A stretch of DNA of 64,000 bases, taken from NCBI GenBank assembly GCA_021730285.1, contig CP082962.1, positions 3,224,001-3,288,000 on the forward strand. The letters are read 5' to 3'. Shown piece by piece: positions 50,284-60,729 of the stretch; positions within the stretch are counted from its first letter, which is position 1, and each line of letters begins with the position of its first letter. Position numbers and translations under genes: made by a program. This stretch comes from Desulfovibrio sp. JY (GTDB taxonomy: Bacteria > Desulfobacterota > Desulfovibrionia > Desulfovibrionales > Desulfovibrionaceae). The notes under the pieces were generated by a model. It was not told the DNA's origin. It worked only from the letters and a program-made list of their open reading frames with translations, and did not search any database.

Positions 50284-51021
50284 TCAGCGGATGTCGGGCC
50301 AGTCCTTTTCGAAGCGGACTTTTCCCTTGGTTTTTTTGAACTTGCGCAAAAGCACGTAGAGCGCCCCCGCCCCGCCATGTCGCGGCAGGGCCGTGCTGAA
50401 GGCCAGAACCACGCGCTTTAAGGGATCGCGGGTGAGCCAGGTCTTGAGTTCTTCCTTGAGCACGGCCACGCCGCCGGGGGAGTTGGAGCCGCGCCCGGGG
50501 ATGATGAGCAGGCAGCGCTTGCCGGCCAGGTAGTGCTCGCGCACGAAATGCAAAAGCGTCAAATTGGCCTGGTCGATGTTGAGCCCGTGCAGGTCGAGAT
50601 GGGCTTCGGGCGAGTACTGGCCGGCGCGCAACTGGCGGTAGACCTTGGGGTCGAGGTCGGTCACAAACCCCTGCACGTACTCGTCGCTGTATTCCAGCGT
50701 GAAGTCCACCTTGCCGGAAACGAGGTCGTGCAGGACGGAAAGGGCCTTGGCCTCGTCGTCGGCCGGGGAGGGGGGCGGCGGGGGCGGCGCGGCCGGGCGC
50801 ACGTCGCGGCCCTTGGTCTTTTCCCGGTCGAGCTTGTCCACGCCGGACATGGCTCGAAAAAAATCGGATTCGTCCGCGTCTTCCGGTGTCGCGGGCTTGG
50901 CGGCGGCCGCGACGACCTTGGCCACTTGTTCGGGCAGATGTTGTTTCTTGGCGACCTTCACACCCTTGAGCGCTGCGGCAAAGGGATGATGGCCGTCCTT
51001 GTTGGGGTCTTTCGCTGACAT
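50284..51021 (-). CDS. Smr-domain protein
   Basis: Residues ~155-245 form an Smr domain (HLDLHGLNIDQANLTLLHFVREHYLAGKRCLLIIPGRGSNSPGG, with the LDLHG and GRG motifs), related to the MutS2 nuclease tail. The first ~110 residues are low in structure, with an eight-proline run (PPPPPPSP), a layout common for stand-alone Smr proteins that act as endonucleases on DNA or stalled-ribosome mRNA. The length is 245 residues. The cytosolic role is inferred. It is in line with cysS, 84 bases upstream of that start. Confidence 0.85.
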   Translation of the reverse strand: MSAKDPNKDGHHPFAAALKGVKVAKKQHLPEQVAKVVAAAAKPATPEDADESDFFRAMSGVDKLDREKTKGRDVRPAAPPPPPPSPADDEAKALSVLHDLVSGKVDFTLEYSDEYVQGFVTDLDPKVYRQLRAGQYSPEAHLDLHGLNIDQANLTLLHFVREHYLAGKRCLLIIPGRGSNSPGGVAVLKEELKTWLTRDPLKRVVLAFSTALPRHGGAGALYVLLRKFKKTKGKVRFEKDWPDIR

Positions 51022-51337
51022 GGCCGAGGAAGCTACCGGCAAGGCCCGGCCTTGGCAAGGGATGGCGCAAGGAGAGGGGACGGGGCAGGCTGCCCCGGCC
51101 GATTGCGCGCCAAGTCGGGACGACGGCTTGCTTTCGGCGTCGATGGGTGTAGCGGCCAGGCAGGGGCGGGACCGGTGCGGGGCAAGCCCGCTCTGGCTTT
51201 TGGGTGCGTCCTGGGATAATACTGGCAGTGCCGTTTCTTGCGCGGATAATCGGCCGGGATGGTTGACGGAATCGTATACCGACTTATTATGTTAACTTGC
51301 CGGAAAACCAGCCGGACAAACGGGAGATGTTGCCCTT
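51022..51337. other. Intergenic region between smr and cbpA (316 bases)
   Basis: It separates two divergent genes. No coding frame with a ribosome site is visible. Its right end carries the cbpA promoter. GGATAAT occurs twice (near 51218 and 51244), which could mark further -10 boxes, but no good -35 partner was seen. Confidence 0.6.
51263..51290 (+). promoter_or_regulatory. Sigma-70-like promoter of cbpA-cbpM
   Basis: TTGACG and TATTAT are spaced by 16 bases, with one mismatch each to consensus. Transcription would start near 51297 and give a 40-base leader. No sigma-32-type CCCCAT box or CIRCE dyad is visible. Confidence 0.65.
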
Positions 51338-52375
51338 ATGAGCGTGGAATACAAGGATTACTATAAACTCCTCGGCGTATCCAAGACGGCCAGCCAGGAC
51401 GAGATCTCCAAGGCATTCAAGAAATTGGCGCGCAAGCACCATCCCGACCTCAATCCCAACGATCCCGAGGCCGAGAAAAAATTCAAGGAATTCAACGAGG
51501 CGTACGAGGTCCTCAAGGACCCCGAAAAACGCAAACTCTATGATTCCCTGGGTGCCGACTGGCAGCATGGCCAGAATTTCCAGCGTCCTCCGGGATTTGA
51601 AAACGCCCATTACAATTTCGGTGGAGCCGGTGGCCAGCAGTTCGACGCCGGGGCCTTTTCCGACTTTTTCGAGACAATTTTCGGCGGCGGCATGGGCGGC
51701 GGCATGGGTGGCGGCCGGGCCCGTTTTACCCAGGGCGGTCCCTTCGGCGGTTTCGGCGGAGCTGGCGGGGCCGGCGGCTTTGGCGGCGGGGGAGGCTATT
51801 CGCGCGGACCGTCGCGGGGCGCGGACGCCAACGCCACCTTGGAACTGACCCTGGAGGAAGCCTACAAGGGCGGGGCCAAGGCCATCAGCTTGCAGGAGCA
51901 GACCATCGGCCCCGACGGTTCGCCGCGTCTGGGCACCAAGACGCTGAGCGTCAATATCCCGGCCGGGGTGCGTGAAGGCGGCAAGATCCGTCTGTCCGGC
52001 CAGGGCAATCCGGGTCGGGCCGGCGGCAAGCCCGGGGATTTGTACCTCAAGGTCAAGATTTTGCCGCATTCGCTTTTCAAGCTCGAGGAAGGCAACGTGA
52101 TCCTCGATTTGCCGCTGACGCCCTGGGAGGCGGCCCTTGGGGCCAAGGTCCGGGTGCCGACCCTGGACGGGGCGGTGGAGATGCAGATACCGGCCGGCTC
52201 CTCGTCGGGACGCAAGTTGCGGCTGGCCGGCAAGGGGCTTGGCGGCCGTGGCCAGCGCGGAGATCAGCTCGTGCGGCTGATGGTGCAGGTCCCGAGCAAG
52301 GCCACGGACGCGCAACGCGAGCTTTGGGAAAAACTCGCCGCGGCCAGCGCGGATTTTAATCCCCGGACGTTTTAG
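51338..52375 (+). CDS. cbpA: DnaJ-type co-chaperone CbpA
   Basis: This J-domain protein stimulates DnaK. The J domain (residues 5-72) has the essential HPD (ARKHHPDLNPND). A Gly/Phe-rich linker (GGGMGGGMGGGRARFTQGGPFGGFGG) and two C-terminal substrate-binding domains follow, without the cysteine-rich zinc region of DnaJ itself, as expected for CbpA. The length of 345 residues is slightly above the usual ~310 because of the long glycine linker. It precedes a MerR-like modulator by 18 bases. Confidence 0.93.
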   Translation: MSVEYKDYYKLLGVSKTASQDEISKAFKKLARKHHPDLNPNDPEAEKKFKEFNEAYEVLKDPEKRKLYDSLGADWQHGQNFQRPPGFENAHYNFGGAGGQQFDAGAFSDFFETIFGGGMGGGMGGGRARFTQGGPFGGFGGAGGAGGFGGGGGYSRGPSRGADANATLELTLEEAYKGGAKAISLQEQTIGPDGSPRLGTKTLSVNIPAGVREGGKIRLSGQGNPGRAGGKPGDLYLKVKILPHSLFKLEEGNVILDLPLTPWEAALGAKVRVPTLDGAVEMQIPAGSSSGRKLRLAGKGLGGRGQRGDQLVRLMVQVPSKATDAQRELWEKLAAASADFNPRTF

Positions 52376-52393
52376 CGCCCAAGCGAGGTCGTC

Positions 52394-52708
52394 ATGGACA
52401 TCAAGCAAGTCGTTGTCGCCGCCGTGCCCGCCCGGTCCGAACGCATCAGCTTCGCCCAGCTCCAGGAACTGACCGGGCTGCACCCGACCGTTGTGGGAGA
52501 ATTGATCGAACTGGGCTGGATCACACCGGAACGCACCACGGCAGATGCGTACCTCTTCCGGACGAGTGACCTCTACAGGTTGCGCAAGCTGGAACGCATT
52601 CGCCGCGATTTCGAACTTCCACTGCTCGGAGCGAGCATTGTGGTCGATCTTATCGAACGAATCGACTATCTGGAGAACAAGGTGCGCGAGCTTAATCGAC
52701 TTCTCTAG
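52394..52708 (+). CDS. cbpM: Chaperone modulator CbpM-like MerR-type protein
   Basis: This 104-residue protein has a MerR-like helix-turn-helix (ISFAQLQELTGLHPTVVGELIELGWITPERT) followed by a helical tail (RLRKLERIRRDFELPLLGASIVVDLIERIDYLENKVRELNRLL). CbpM binds the J domain of CbpA and inhibits it; its place directly after cbpA supports that assignment over a DNA-binding regulator, though it could also do both. Confidence 0.85.
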   Translation: MDIKQVVVAAVPARSERISFAQLQELTGLHPTVVGELIELGWITPERTTADAYLFRTSDLYRLRKLERIRRDFELPLLGASIVVDLIERIDYLENKVRELNRLL

Positions 52709-52757
52709 GCGCTATTTCTGCAAAGAGGAGTTGTCTTGCATCATATTTTTCAAGTTA

Positions 52758-52820
52758 TAAAGTTTAGGAAGGGGAGAGCGCGAGAGGGGAGAACCCTTTT
52801 CAAAGGGTTTCCCCTCTCGC
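52758..52820 (-). repeat. Family-A intergenic hairpin, copy 12 (reversed)
   Basis: The hairpin at 52780-52820 has arms GCGAGAGGGGAGAACCC. The reverse tail (AAAGTTTAGGAAGGGGAG) is on the left, so it points along the minus strand although cbpM and clpB on both sides run along the plus strand. Confidence 0.9.
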
Positions 52821-52844
52821 AATATCTTTTTTCTCCTCTTCGTA

Positions 52845-52873
52845 TTGCCATGTTGCGGAGGCGTTCTTATCTC
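52845..52873 (+). promoter_or_regulatory. Weak candidate promoter of clpB
   Basis: TTGCCA and TATCTC are spaced by 17 bases, about 28 bases before the clpB start. The match of the -10 box is poor. A clear heat-shock (sigma-32) promoter was not found. Confidence 0.25.
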
Positions 52874-52900
52874 TGATGCACGCATTCGGGAGGGTACACC

Positions 52901-55501
<2,601 letters not shown>

Positions 55502-55529
55502 GGTTTAGGGAGGGGAGGGTAAGGAAAGT

Positions 55530-55593
55530 GCGAGAGGGGAAACCCTTTGAAAAGGGTTATCCCCTCTCGCGCTCTCCCCTTCCCAAACTTTTT
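55530..55593 (+). repeat. Family-A intergenic hairpin, copy 13 (split by IS element)
   Basis: The hairpin at 55530-55570 has arms GCGAGAGGGG and CCCCTCTCGC. The tail GCTCTCCCCTTCCCAAACTTTTT is interrupted by the IS1595 element, and AACTTTTTAACGGGGG continues on the other side at 56627. Confidence 0.9.
55586..55593. repeat. Target-site duplication, left copy
   Basis: AACTTTTT adjoins the left end of the IS. It is part of the family-A hairpin tail. Confidence 0.88.
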
Positions 55594-56626
55594 CCTGCTT
55601 ACACACAATCATCAGCTAATTGTCAGCGGTCATTGTTTTGTGTATTTTCTGGGGGTTGGAGGCGCTGGATATGGCAAGAAACATTGTGCAATTCCAGAAG
55701 GGTATGAGCGAAGATGCGTTTGAGGCGCAATTCGGCACCGAGGAGAAATGCTGGGCACACCTCGTGCAATGGCGTTGGCCCGAAGGATTCGTTTGTCCAA
55801 TTTGCGGCAGGGATAAGTACTCGCTGCTTATTGTTGGCAGGCGACGGCTCTTTCAGTGCTCACATTGCCGTACGCAGACTTCGGTGACCGCTGGCACAAT
55901 CTTCGCTTCCACCAAAGTTCCCCTCAAGAAGTGGTTCCGCGCCATTTATCACCTCACTCAAAGCAAGGGCGGCATCTCCAGTGTCGAATTAGCCCGCAGA
56001 CTTGGTGTCACGCAAACGACGGCCTGGAAAATGTCTCACAAGCTGATGCAGGTCATGCTCGAACGTGAACACCAGCAACGTCTCACCGGCCGCGTAGAGA
56101 TGGACGATGCTTACCTTGGCGGTAAACGACGTGGTGGGAAACGTGGACGTGGTGCCCCAGGAAAAATTCCGTTTATTGCGGCAGTTGAAACGACAAAAAG
56201 TGGACAACCACACAAGATGAAGCTGTGCCGAGTCAAAGGTTTTCGGCGTAATGAGGTGCAGCGGGCATCTCAGAAAATCTTGCGTTCCGGGACATTGGTG
56301 GTGACGGACCGGTTGCCATGTTTTTCCGAGGTCCAGGCTGCGGGCTGTCGGCACGAACCCGTTCAAGACAGTGGCCGCAAGGCTGTGCAGGACTCAGTAT
56401 TTAAGTGGGTCAACACCATGCTTGGCAATGTGAAGTCAGCATTATTGGGAACATATCGTGCCGTGAGAGGCAAACATGTGTCGCGCTATCTGGCCTCGTT
56501 CGGATATCGATTCAATCGCCGTTATGACTTGGCGACAATGCTCACGCGGTTGGCCTGGGTCTCCTTGCGGACGCCGCCCATGCCTTACAGACTGCTCAAA
56601 CTGGCTGAGGATTGTGCGTAACCAGG
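55594..56626 (+). mobile_element. IS1595-family insertion sequence, complete (1033 bp)
   Basis: Both ends are visible. The left end CCTGCTTACACACAATC and the right end, read on the minus strand, CCTGGTTACGCACAATC are imperfect inverted repeats that extend for about 24 bases with few mismatches. The same 8-base sequence AACTTTTT lies immediately outside each end (55586-55593 and 56627-56634), as expected for the 8-bp duplication of this family. The transposase is intact, and its stop codon lies in the right repeat. Identical duplications and an intact gene suggest a recent insertion. Confidence 0.9.
55671..56621 (+). CDS. IS1595-family (ISXO2-like) transposase
   Basis: The 316-residue transposase has an N-terminal zinc ribbon (FVCPICGRDKYSLL and FQCSHCRTQTSVTAGTIF), the helix-turn-helix GGISSVELARRLGVTQTTAWKMSHKLMQVM, and an ISXO2-type DDE-like domain (VEMDDAYLGGKRRGGKRGRG; VVTDRLPCF; GTYRAVRGKHVSRYLASFGYRFNRRYDL). 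All motifs are whole, so it is probably active. I chose the ATG at 55671; the frame opens earlier at TTG 55620 inside the IS end. Base composition is lower in GC than its neighbours. Confidence 0.9.
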   Translation: MARNIVQFQKGMSEDAFEAQFGTEEKCWAHLVQWRWPEGFVCPICGRDKYSLLIVGRRRLFQCSHCRTQTSVTAGTIFASTKVPLKKWFRAIYHLTQSKGGISSVELARRLGVTQTTAWKMSHKLMQVMLEREHQQRLTGRVEMDDAYLGGKRRGGKRGRGAPGKIPFIAAVETTKSGQPHKMKLCRVKGFRRNEVQRASQKILRSGTLVVTDRLPCFSEVQAAGCRHEPVQDSGRKAVQDSVFKWVNTMLGNVKSALLGTYRAVRGKHVSRYLASFGYRFNRRYDLATMLTRLAWVSLRTPPMPYRLLKLAEDCA

Positions 56627-56634
56627 AACTTTTT
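56627..56634. repeat. Target-site duplication, right copy
   Basis: AACTTTTT adjoins the right end of the IS and matches the left copy exactly. Confidence 0.88.
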
Positions 56635-56751
56635 AACGGGGGATTGAACCCCAACCTGTTCGTTTTGGATGAAGACCGTTCCACACTGCATGAAGGCCGG
56701 TGGGGCGGTGGATTGGTGGTCTCACCCGGTTGGTCGCAGATGAGGAATTGT

Positions 56752-56865
56752 TCCCGAGTATGGATCGCGTGGCCAGGGCCGGCGGGACGTCTGGGGGGAC
56801 GCGAAGGCGTATTCTTCAAATATGCGCCGCACGCGTCCCCCCAGACGTCCCGCCGGCCAACCAAT
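56752..56865 (-). repeat. Type-C long hairpin element, copy 1 (upstream of thiM)
   Basis: Perfect 27-bp arms (56777-56803 and 56832-56858) enclose a 28-base apex that itself folds (GGCGTATT, five bases, AATA-TG-CGCC). On the minus strand the apex contains CATATTTGAAGAATACGCC, shared with copy 2, and the shared flanks ATTGGTY-GGCCGGCG and GCCCTGG-CACGCG. It lies between the IS element and thiM, 45 bases before the thiM start. It is not a TPP riboswitch. Confidence 0.9.
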
Positions 56866-56902
56866 CACGATTTTTGAACAGCCGCATGAGGATGTACCGT
56901 CT

Positions 56903-57703
56903 ATGAACCTTGCTTCGGCCGCCTTTGCCGATCTGGCCCGCATCCGCGAAACCCAGCCGCTGGTCGTCAACGTCACCAACAACGTCGTCACCAACACCAC
57001 GGCCAATACGCTCCTCGCCCTTGGCGCGTCGCCGGCCATGACCCACCATCCGGCCGACGCCGCCCAGCTTGCCGCCGTGGCCGGGGCGCTGGTCTGCAAC
57101 ATGGGCACCCCCGGCGAGGAGAACGTGGCCGCCATGCTGGCCGCCTCCGACGCCGCCCGGCAGGCCGGCGTGCCCGTGGCCTTCGATCCCGTGGCCGCCG
57201 GCGCCACGCCCTGGCGGCGCGAGGTGGCCCGACGCATGCTCGAGGCCGGGCCGGTGACCGTCATCCGTGGCAATGCCTCGGAAATTCTGGCCCTGGCCGG
57301 CGGGTCGGCCGCCTCCCGGGGCGTGGACAGCATGTACGCCAGCCTGGACGCAGCCGAGGCCGCCGCCGTACTGGCCCGAAAATGCGGTTGCGTGGTCTGC
57401 GTCAGCGGGGAACTCGACGTGGTGACCGACGGCCAAAGCAGCGTCACCCTGGCCGGCGGCCATGCGCTCATGCCCCGGGTAACGGGGCTTGGCTGCACGG
57501 CCACGGCCTTTGTCGGGGCTTTTCTGGCCGTCAACCGGGACGCCCTTGCCGCAACCGTCCACGCCATGGCCGTGATGGCCGCCGCCGGGGGGCTCGCCGC
57601 CGCCGGAGCGGCCGGACCGGGCAGCTTTTTCGTCCGCTTTCTCGATATCCTCTATACCCTGACCGAGGCCGACCTCGAGGCCGGAGCGCGGGTACTGCCG
57701 TGA
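56903..57703 (+). CDS. thiM: Hydroxyethylthiazole kinase
   Basis: This thiamine-salvage enzyme phosphorylates the thiazole alcohol. Family motifs are [30 protein letters not shown] at the N-terminus, [29 protein letters not shown] and [18 protein letters not shown], which carries the Cys/Thr ATP and substrate residues. The length of 266 residues is typical. I chose the ATG at 56903 ([19 protein letters not shown]), with GAGGA ten bases upstream, over an earlier in-frame ATG at 56822 that lies in the hairpin element. Its stop overlaps the thiE start (GTGA). Confidence 0.94.
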   Translation: MNLASAAFADLARIRETQPLVVNVTNNVVTNTTANTLLALGASPAMTHHPADAAQLAAVAGALVCNMGTPGEENVAAMLAASDAARQAGVPVAFDPVAAGATPWRREVARRMLEAGPVTVIRGNASEILALAGGSAASRGVDSMYASLDAAEAAAVLARKCGCVVCVSGELDVVTDGQSSVTLAGGHALMPRVTGLGCTATAFVGAFLAVNRDALAATVHAMAVMAAAGGLAAAGAAGPGSFFVRFLDILYTLTEADLEAGARVLP

Positions 57704-58344
57704 GCCGGCCCGCTTTCGACCTCGGGGTCTATCTGGTCACGGACCGGCCGGCGCTTATGGGTCGCCAACTGCTCGACGTGGTGGGGCGGGCCGTGGCCGG
57801 CGGCGCGACCATAGTGCAGTTGCGCGAAAAGGAAGCCGCCACGCGGGAGTTCGTGGAGCTGGCCCGGGCCGTGCTTGGCCTTACCCGGCCGCGCGGCGTG
57901 CCGCTCATTATTAACGACCGGGTGGATGTGGCGCTGGCCGCCGGGGCCGATGGCGTGCACGTGGGCCAGGACGACATGCACCCGGCCGATGTTCGGGCGC
58001 TTTTGGGGGCGCGGGCCATCATCGGACTGTCGGTGACGGGCGAAGACGAGGCCCGGGCCGCCCGGGGGATGCCCGTGGACTACCTTGGGGCCGGGCCGGT
58101 TTTCGCCACGGCCACCAAAAAGGATGCCGGTGCGCCGCAAGGACTTCCCGGGCTGGCCGCCATGCTTGCCCTGGCCGAAGTGCCGGTGGTGGCCATCGGC
58201 GCGATCAAGGAAGGCAATGCCCGGGAGGTCATGGAGACGGGTGTGGCGGGCGTGGCCGTGGTGTCCGCGATTTGTTCGGCCCCCGATCCGTGTGAGGCCG
58301 CCGTACAACTCCGGCACATCGTGGAAGCCGGGAGGACTCGCTGA
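57700..58344 (+). CDS. thiE: Thiamine-phosphate synthase
   Basis: This enzyme joins the pyrimidine diphosphate to thiazole phosphate. Motifs are [51 protein letters not shown] and [22 protein letters not shown] (phosphate loop). The length is 214 residues. The GTG start at 57700 overlaps the thiM stop, so the two are coupled into a thiazole-salvage unit. No thiD or thiC is adjacent, so the pyrimidine partner must come from elsewhere. Confidence 0.94.
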   Translation: MSRPAFDLGVYLVTDRPALMGRQLLDVVGRAVAGGATIVQLREKEAATREFVELARAVLGLTRPRGVPLIINDRVDVALAAGADGVHVGQDDMHPADVRALLGARAIIGLSVTGEDEARAARGMPVDYLGAGPVFATATKKDAGAPQGLPGLAAMLALAEVPVVAIGAIKEGNAREVMETGVAGVAVVSAICSAPDPCEAAVQLRHIVEAGRTR

Positions 58345-58376
58345 TTTTTTTGTTTTATTTTTTCGCTGTTGGATGC

Positions 58377-58490
58377 ATTGGTCGGCCGGCGAGGGGCGGG
58401 GCGGCCGCGCGCGGCGCATATTTGAAGAATACGCCTTCGCGTCCGCCCCACCCCTCGCCGGCCCTGGTCACGCGGCCCATGCACGGGGAA
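58377..58490 (+). repeat. Type-C long hairpin element, copy 2 (downstream of thiE)
   Basis: The 21-bp arms (58384-58404 and 58443-58463) pair with one mismatch around an apex containing CATATTTGAAGAATACGCC. The apex core and the outer flanks match copy 1 on the opposite strand, while the arm interiors differ but remain self-complementary. The element points opposite to copy 1, so thiM-thiE lie between inverted copies. Confidence 0.88.
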
Positions 58491-58744
58491 ATGCTGTGGC
58501 GCAACGAGGAAAGTCGTCCCCTGGATAGGGGGCTCCCCATCGGTCCCCAAATCCCGTCCCACCGGCCATACAGCCCATAGCTGAAAAAAACGTGCGACCC
58601 ATCCCGTCGCTGGCCGCGCAGCCCATCTTTGGGCGTCATACGAATCCATTCGGAATCGATTCCACTTTCCTAAAGCAATCACTTGGCCGCACGCGTCCGG
58701 CCCTGCTTCCTTCTCGATTTCTTTTCAGATTGAAAATGAACCCC

Positions 58745-58811
58745 GTTGAAAGTTTTTGAAGGGGGTCCAGGGGGAAACTTTTTTCAAAAAGTTTCCCCCT
58801 GGCCGCCGGAG
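58745..58811 (+). repeat. Family-B intergenic hairpin, copy 6
   Basis: The lead-in TTGAAAGTTTTTGAAGGGGG is followed by a hairpin at 58767-58802 with arms CCAGGGGGAAACTT. The following TGGCCGCCGGAGGC matches copy 3. It lies in front of the stop codon of the minus-strand DUF115 gene. Confidence 0.85.
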
Positions 58812-58837
58812 GCATCCCCCCTCTTCTTCCTACATCG

Positions 58838-60607
58838 CTACGCCGCCCAGGAGCCGGACGGGCCGAGGCGGGCGTCGATTTCCCGGATTTTCGTCACCAC
58901 GCGGCGGCGGATGGCTTTGAAGGCCGTCAATTCCTTGGCGCCGTAGCTTTTGTGGGTCTGGATGAGCCCGGCCATGTCCATGATTTCGTTGTAGAGATAC
59001 GGCATGTAAAGCGGATCGTGGCGCATGAAGAACTGTAACTGGGAGAGCAGTTCCTTGATTTCCTCCTGGTGTTTGTCCGCTTTGCGCATGAGTTTTTCCA
59101 GCCGGCGCGAGGCGTTTTTCAGTGACGTGGCCCAGGACTCGGCCTTGGGCGAAAAGACCGGCTTGGCCCGGGGCCGGGCAGCCCTGGCCAGGGCTCCCAG
59201 GAAGACTTCCCGGGCGGCGTTGCCGTTTGGCAGGATGTCGACCCGTTCCAGGTCCTCGGGGCCGATGTTGATCGCGCCCTTGATGACCACGCCGCCGCCG
59301 TAGATGTTGTAAAACGACGCGCCAGTGGCCGCGATGTCCTTTTCGATGTCCCGCTTGGCGGCCAGGAACCCGTGGTGGGTGTAGATGTCTTCGCCCTTGA
59401 TGTCCTTGAGCCGGACGTCGTGCTGCGGGGAAAAGGTGTAGTTGCCGCCCGCGCTGTGGTGGCCCGGGGCATGGGTCGAGCCTTCCTTCCAGGCCAGGTC
59501 CTGTCCGACCAGGAAGAAGCGGTCGGCCCCGGCCCAGCTGAGGAAGCGCTCCAGGGTCACGCCCACGTTGCCGCCGGCGTCGAGCACCAGCTCCTGGTCC
59601 TTGAGCACGAAGGTGGCGATGCCGCCCTGGGTCCACAGCGGGATTTTCGGGCCGGGATAGCGGTCGAGGACAGCCGGTTGCATCTTGGTGGAATAGATGA
59701 GCGGGATGTCGGCGGCGAAATTGTTGTCCTGCAAGTTGTCCAGGCAGCGGTTCATGCTGTCGTTGAAATCGAGGCCCAGGCACAGGTCCGGAGCGAGCCC
59801 CAGGCGTTCGAGGACGGGCAGGGTTTGCAGCGCCGCGACGAAAAGGGCCTTGTCGCGGTGGCGCAAGAGCGCCGGCACGAAGCGCGGCAGCGACGGTCCC
59901 GCGCCGAGCACCACCGTGGGCACGCCCCGGGCCATGCCGGCCATGCGCGAAAGACTTCCATCCTCCATGGCCCGCGAGTAGTTGCGCAGTTCGTTGCCGA
60001 CCATGGTTTCCTGCTTGTGGCGCAGGGTGGTCAGTTCCACGGACAGGCTTTCGAGCTTGGCCCGCACCAGCGCCGAGGCCTGGGCGTACTCCGGGCCGAG
60101 CTGGGTGCTCGGCAGGTCGCTTCGCAAGTTGATGCGGGCGAAAAGGAAGCTGACGTCGAGGGAGGTGAGCGCCTTTTCCAGCAGCTTCGCGTCCGGCGGC
60201 AGAAAGGCCAGCTTGCCGGCGGCCAGAAACGGCCGGTAGTCGGTCTGGCCCAGGCAGGCCACCAGCATTTCCGGCCGGGGTTCGACCACCAGCACCTTGT
60301 GGGAGCGGGGCGTGCCGGTCAACACGTGGTTGAGCCCGTAGCCGAGCGCCGTGCCGATGATCACCGTGGCCCCGCCTTCAGCCTTGTCCTTGGGCCGCCA
60401 GTCCCGGTACAGCATGGCCGGATGCATGGCCGCAAACAGGCTGCGGTCTTCTCCGATGCGCCAGTCGACGATGCCGTGCTGGTTTGTGAAAATGCGCGGG
60501 ATGATGGTTTCCGGGGCCGGGGCGTTTTGGGCCAGCCACTCGGCCACCGGGGCCTTGGCCTCGGCCAGGGCGGTGAGATTGTCGGCAAGAAAGATGTTGA
60601 TGCGCAT
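58838..60607 (-). CDS. DUF115/MptE-like protein (motility accessory factor type)
   Basis: This is a 589-residue cytoplasmic protein. Its middle (residues ~225-420) is a DUF115 domain related to 6-hydroxymethylpterin pyrophosphokinase MptE, seen as VPTVVLGAGPSLPRFVPALLRHRDKALFVAALQTLPVLERLGLAPDLCLGLDF and later ADRFFLVGQDLAWKEGSTHAPGH. The C-terminus is helical. This layout is that of Maf-type motility accessory factors, which take part in transfer of nonulosonic acid sugars to flagellin. That link is inference; no flagellin or sugar genes adjoin it. The start at 60607 (MRINIFLADNL) has AAGGA eight bases upstream. Confidence 0.8.
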   Translation of the reverse strand: MRINIFLADNLTALAEAKAPVAEWLAQNAPAPETIIPRIFTNQHGIVDWRIGEDRSLFAAMHPAMLYRDWRPKDKAEGGATVIIGTALGYGLNHVLTGTPRSHKVLVVEPRPEMLVACLGQTDYRPFLAAGKLAFLPPDAKLLEKALTSLDVSFLFARINLRSDLPSTQLGPEYAQASALVRAKLESLSVELTTLRHKQETMVGNELRNYSRAMEDGSLSRMAGMARGVPTVVLGAGPSLPRFVPALLRHRDKALFVAALQTLPVLERLGLAPDLCLGLDFNDSMNRCLDNLQDNNFAADIPLIYSTKMQPAVLDRYPGPKIPLWTQGGIATFVLKDQELVLDAGGNVGVTLERFLSWAGADRFFLVGQDLAWKEGSTHAPGHHSAGGNYTFSPQHDVRLKDIKGEDIYTHHGFLAAKRDIEKDIAATGASFYNIYGGGVVIKGAINIGPEDLERVDILPNGNAAREVFLGALARAARPRAKPVFSPKAESWATSLKNASRRLEKLMRKADKHQEEIKELLSQLQFFMRHDPLYMPYLYNEIMDMAGLIQTHKSYGAKELTAFKAIRRRVVTKIREIDARLGPSGSWAA

Positions 60608-60729
60608 GACGTCGTCCTTGGATGGGATGCCGTAAGCGAAGCAATAATCCTGCCACTCTTGCCGGTTGGCCGTTTTTTGCCTACCACGTTGCCAGCCGGA
60701 CAGGTCCGGTCCCAATCCATGAGGCAGCC

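Larger units (their letters stand above)
58345..58837. other. Intergenic region between thiE and the DUF115 gene (493 bases)
   Basis: It starts with a T-rich stretch (58345-58363), then holds the type-C hairpin copy 2 and about 250 bases with no gene, RNA gene or promoter that I can recognise. It ends with family-B hairpin copy 6. The neighbours are convergent. This is the longest non-coding stretch of the window. Confidence 0.7.

Noticed and set aside
51222-51337. CIRCE element or sigma-32 promoter before cbpA
   Set aside because: No TTAGCACTC/GAGTGCTAA dyad and no CCCCAT-type -10 box. The TTGACG/TATTAT pair is a better explanation.
56634-56665. tRNA T-arm-like GGGGTTCAATCCCC on the minus strand
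   Set aside because: No acceptor stem, anticodon arm or D-arm could be fitted around it, and it directly adjoins the IS target duplication. It looks like a chance palindrome in the hairpin tail.
56635-56902. Possible TPP riboswitch before thiM
   Set aside because: The conserved CTGAGA and the ACCCTTGAACCTGATC-like region are absent. The strong structure present is the type-C hairpin, which also occurs after thiE.
57382-57699. Longer thiE start upstream within thiM
   Set aside because: The extra residues are an out-of-frame reading of thiM with Arg/Gly-rich composition. The GTG at 57700 gives the normal N-terminus and overlaps the thiM stop.
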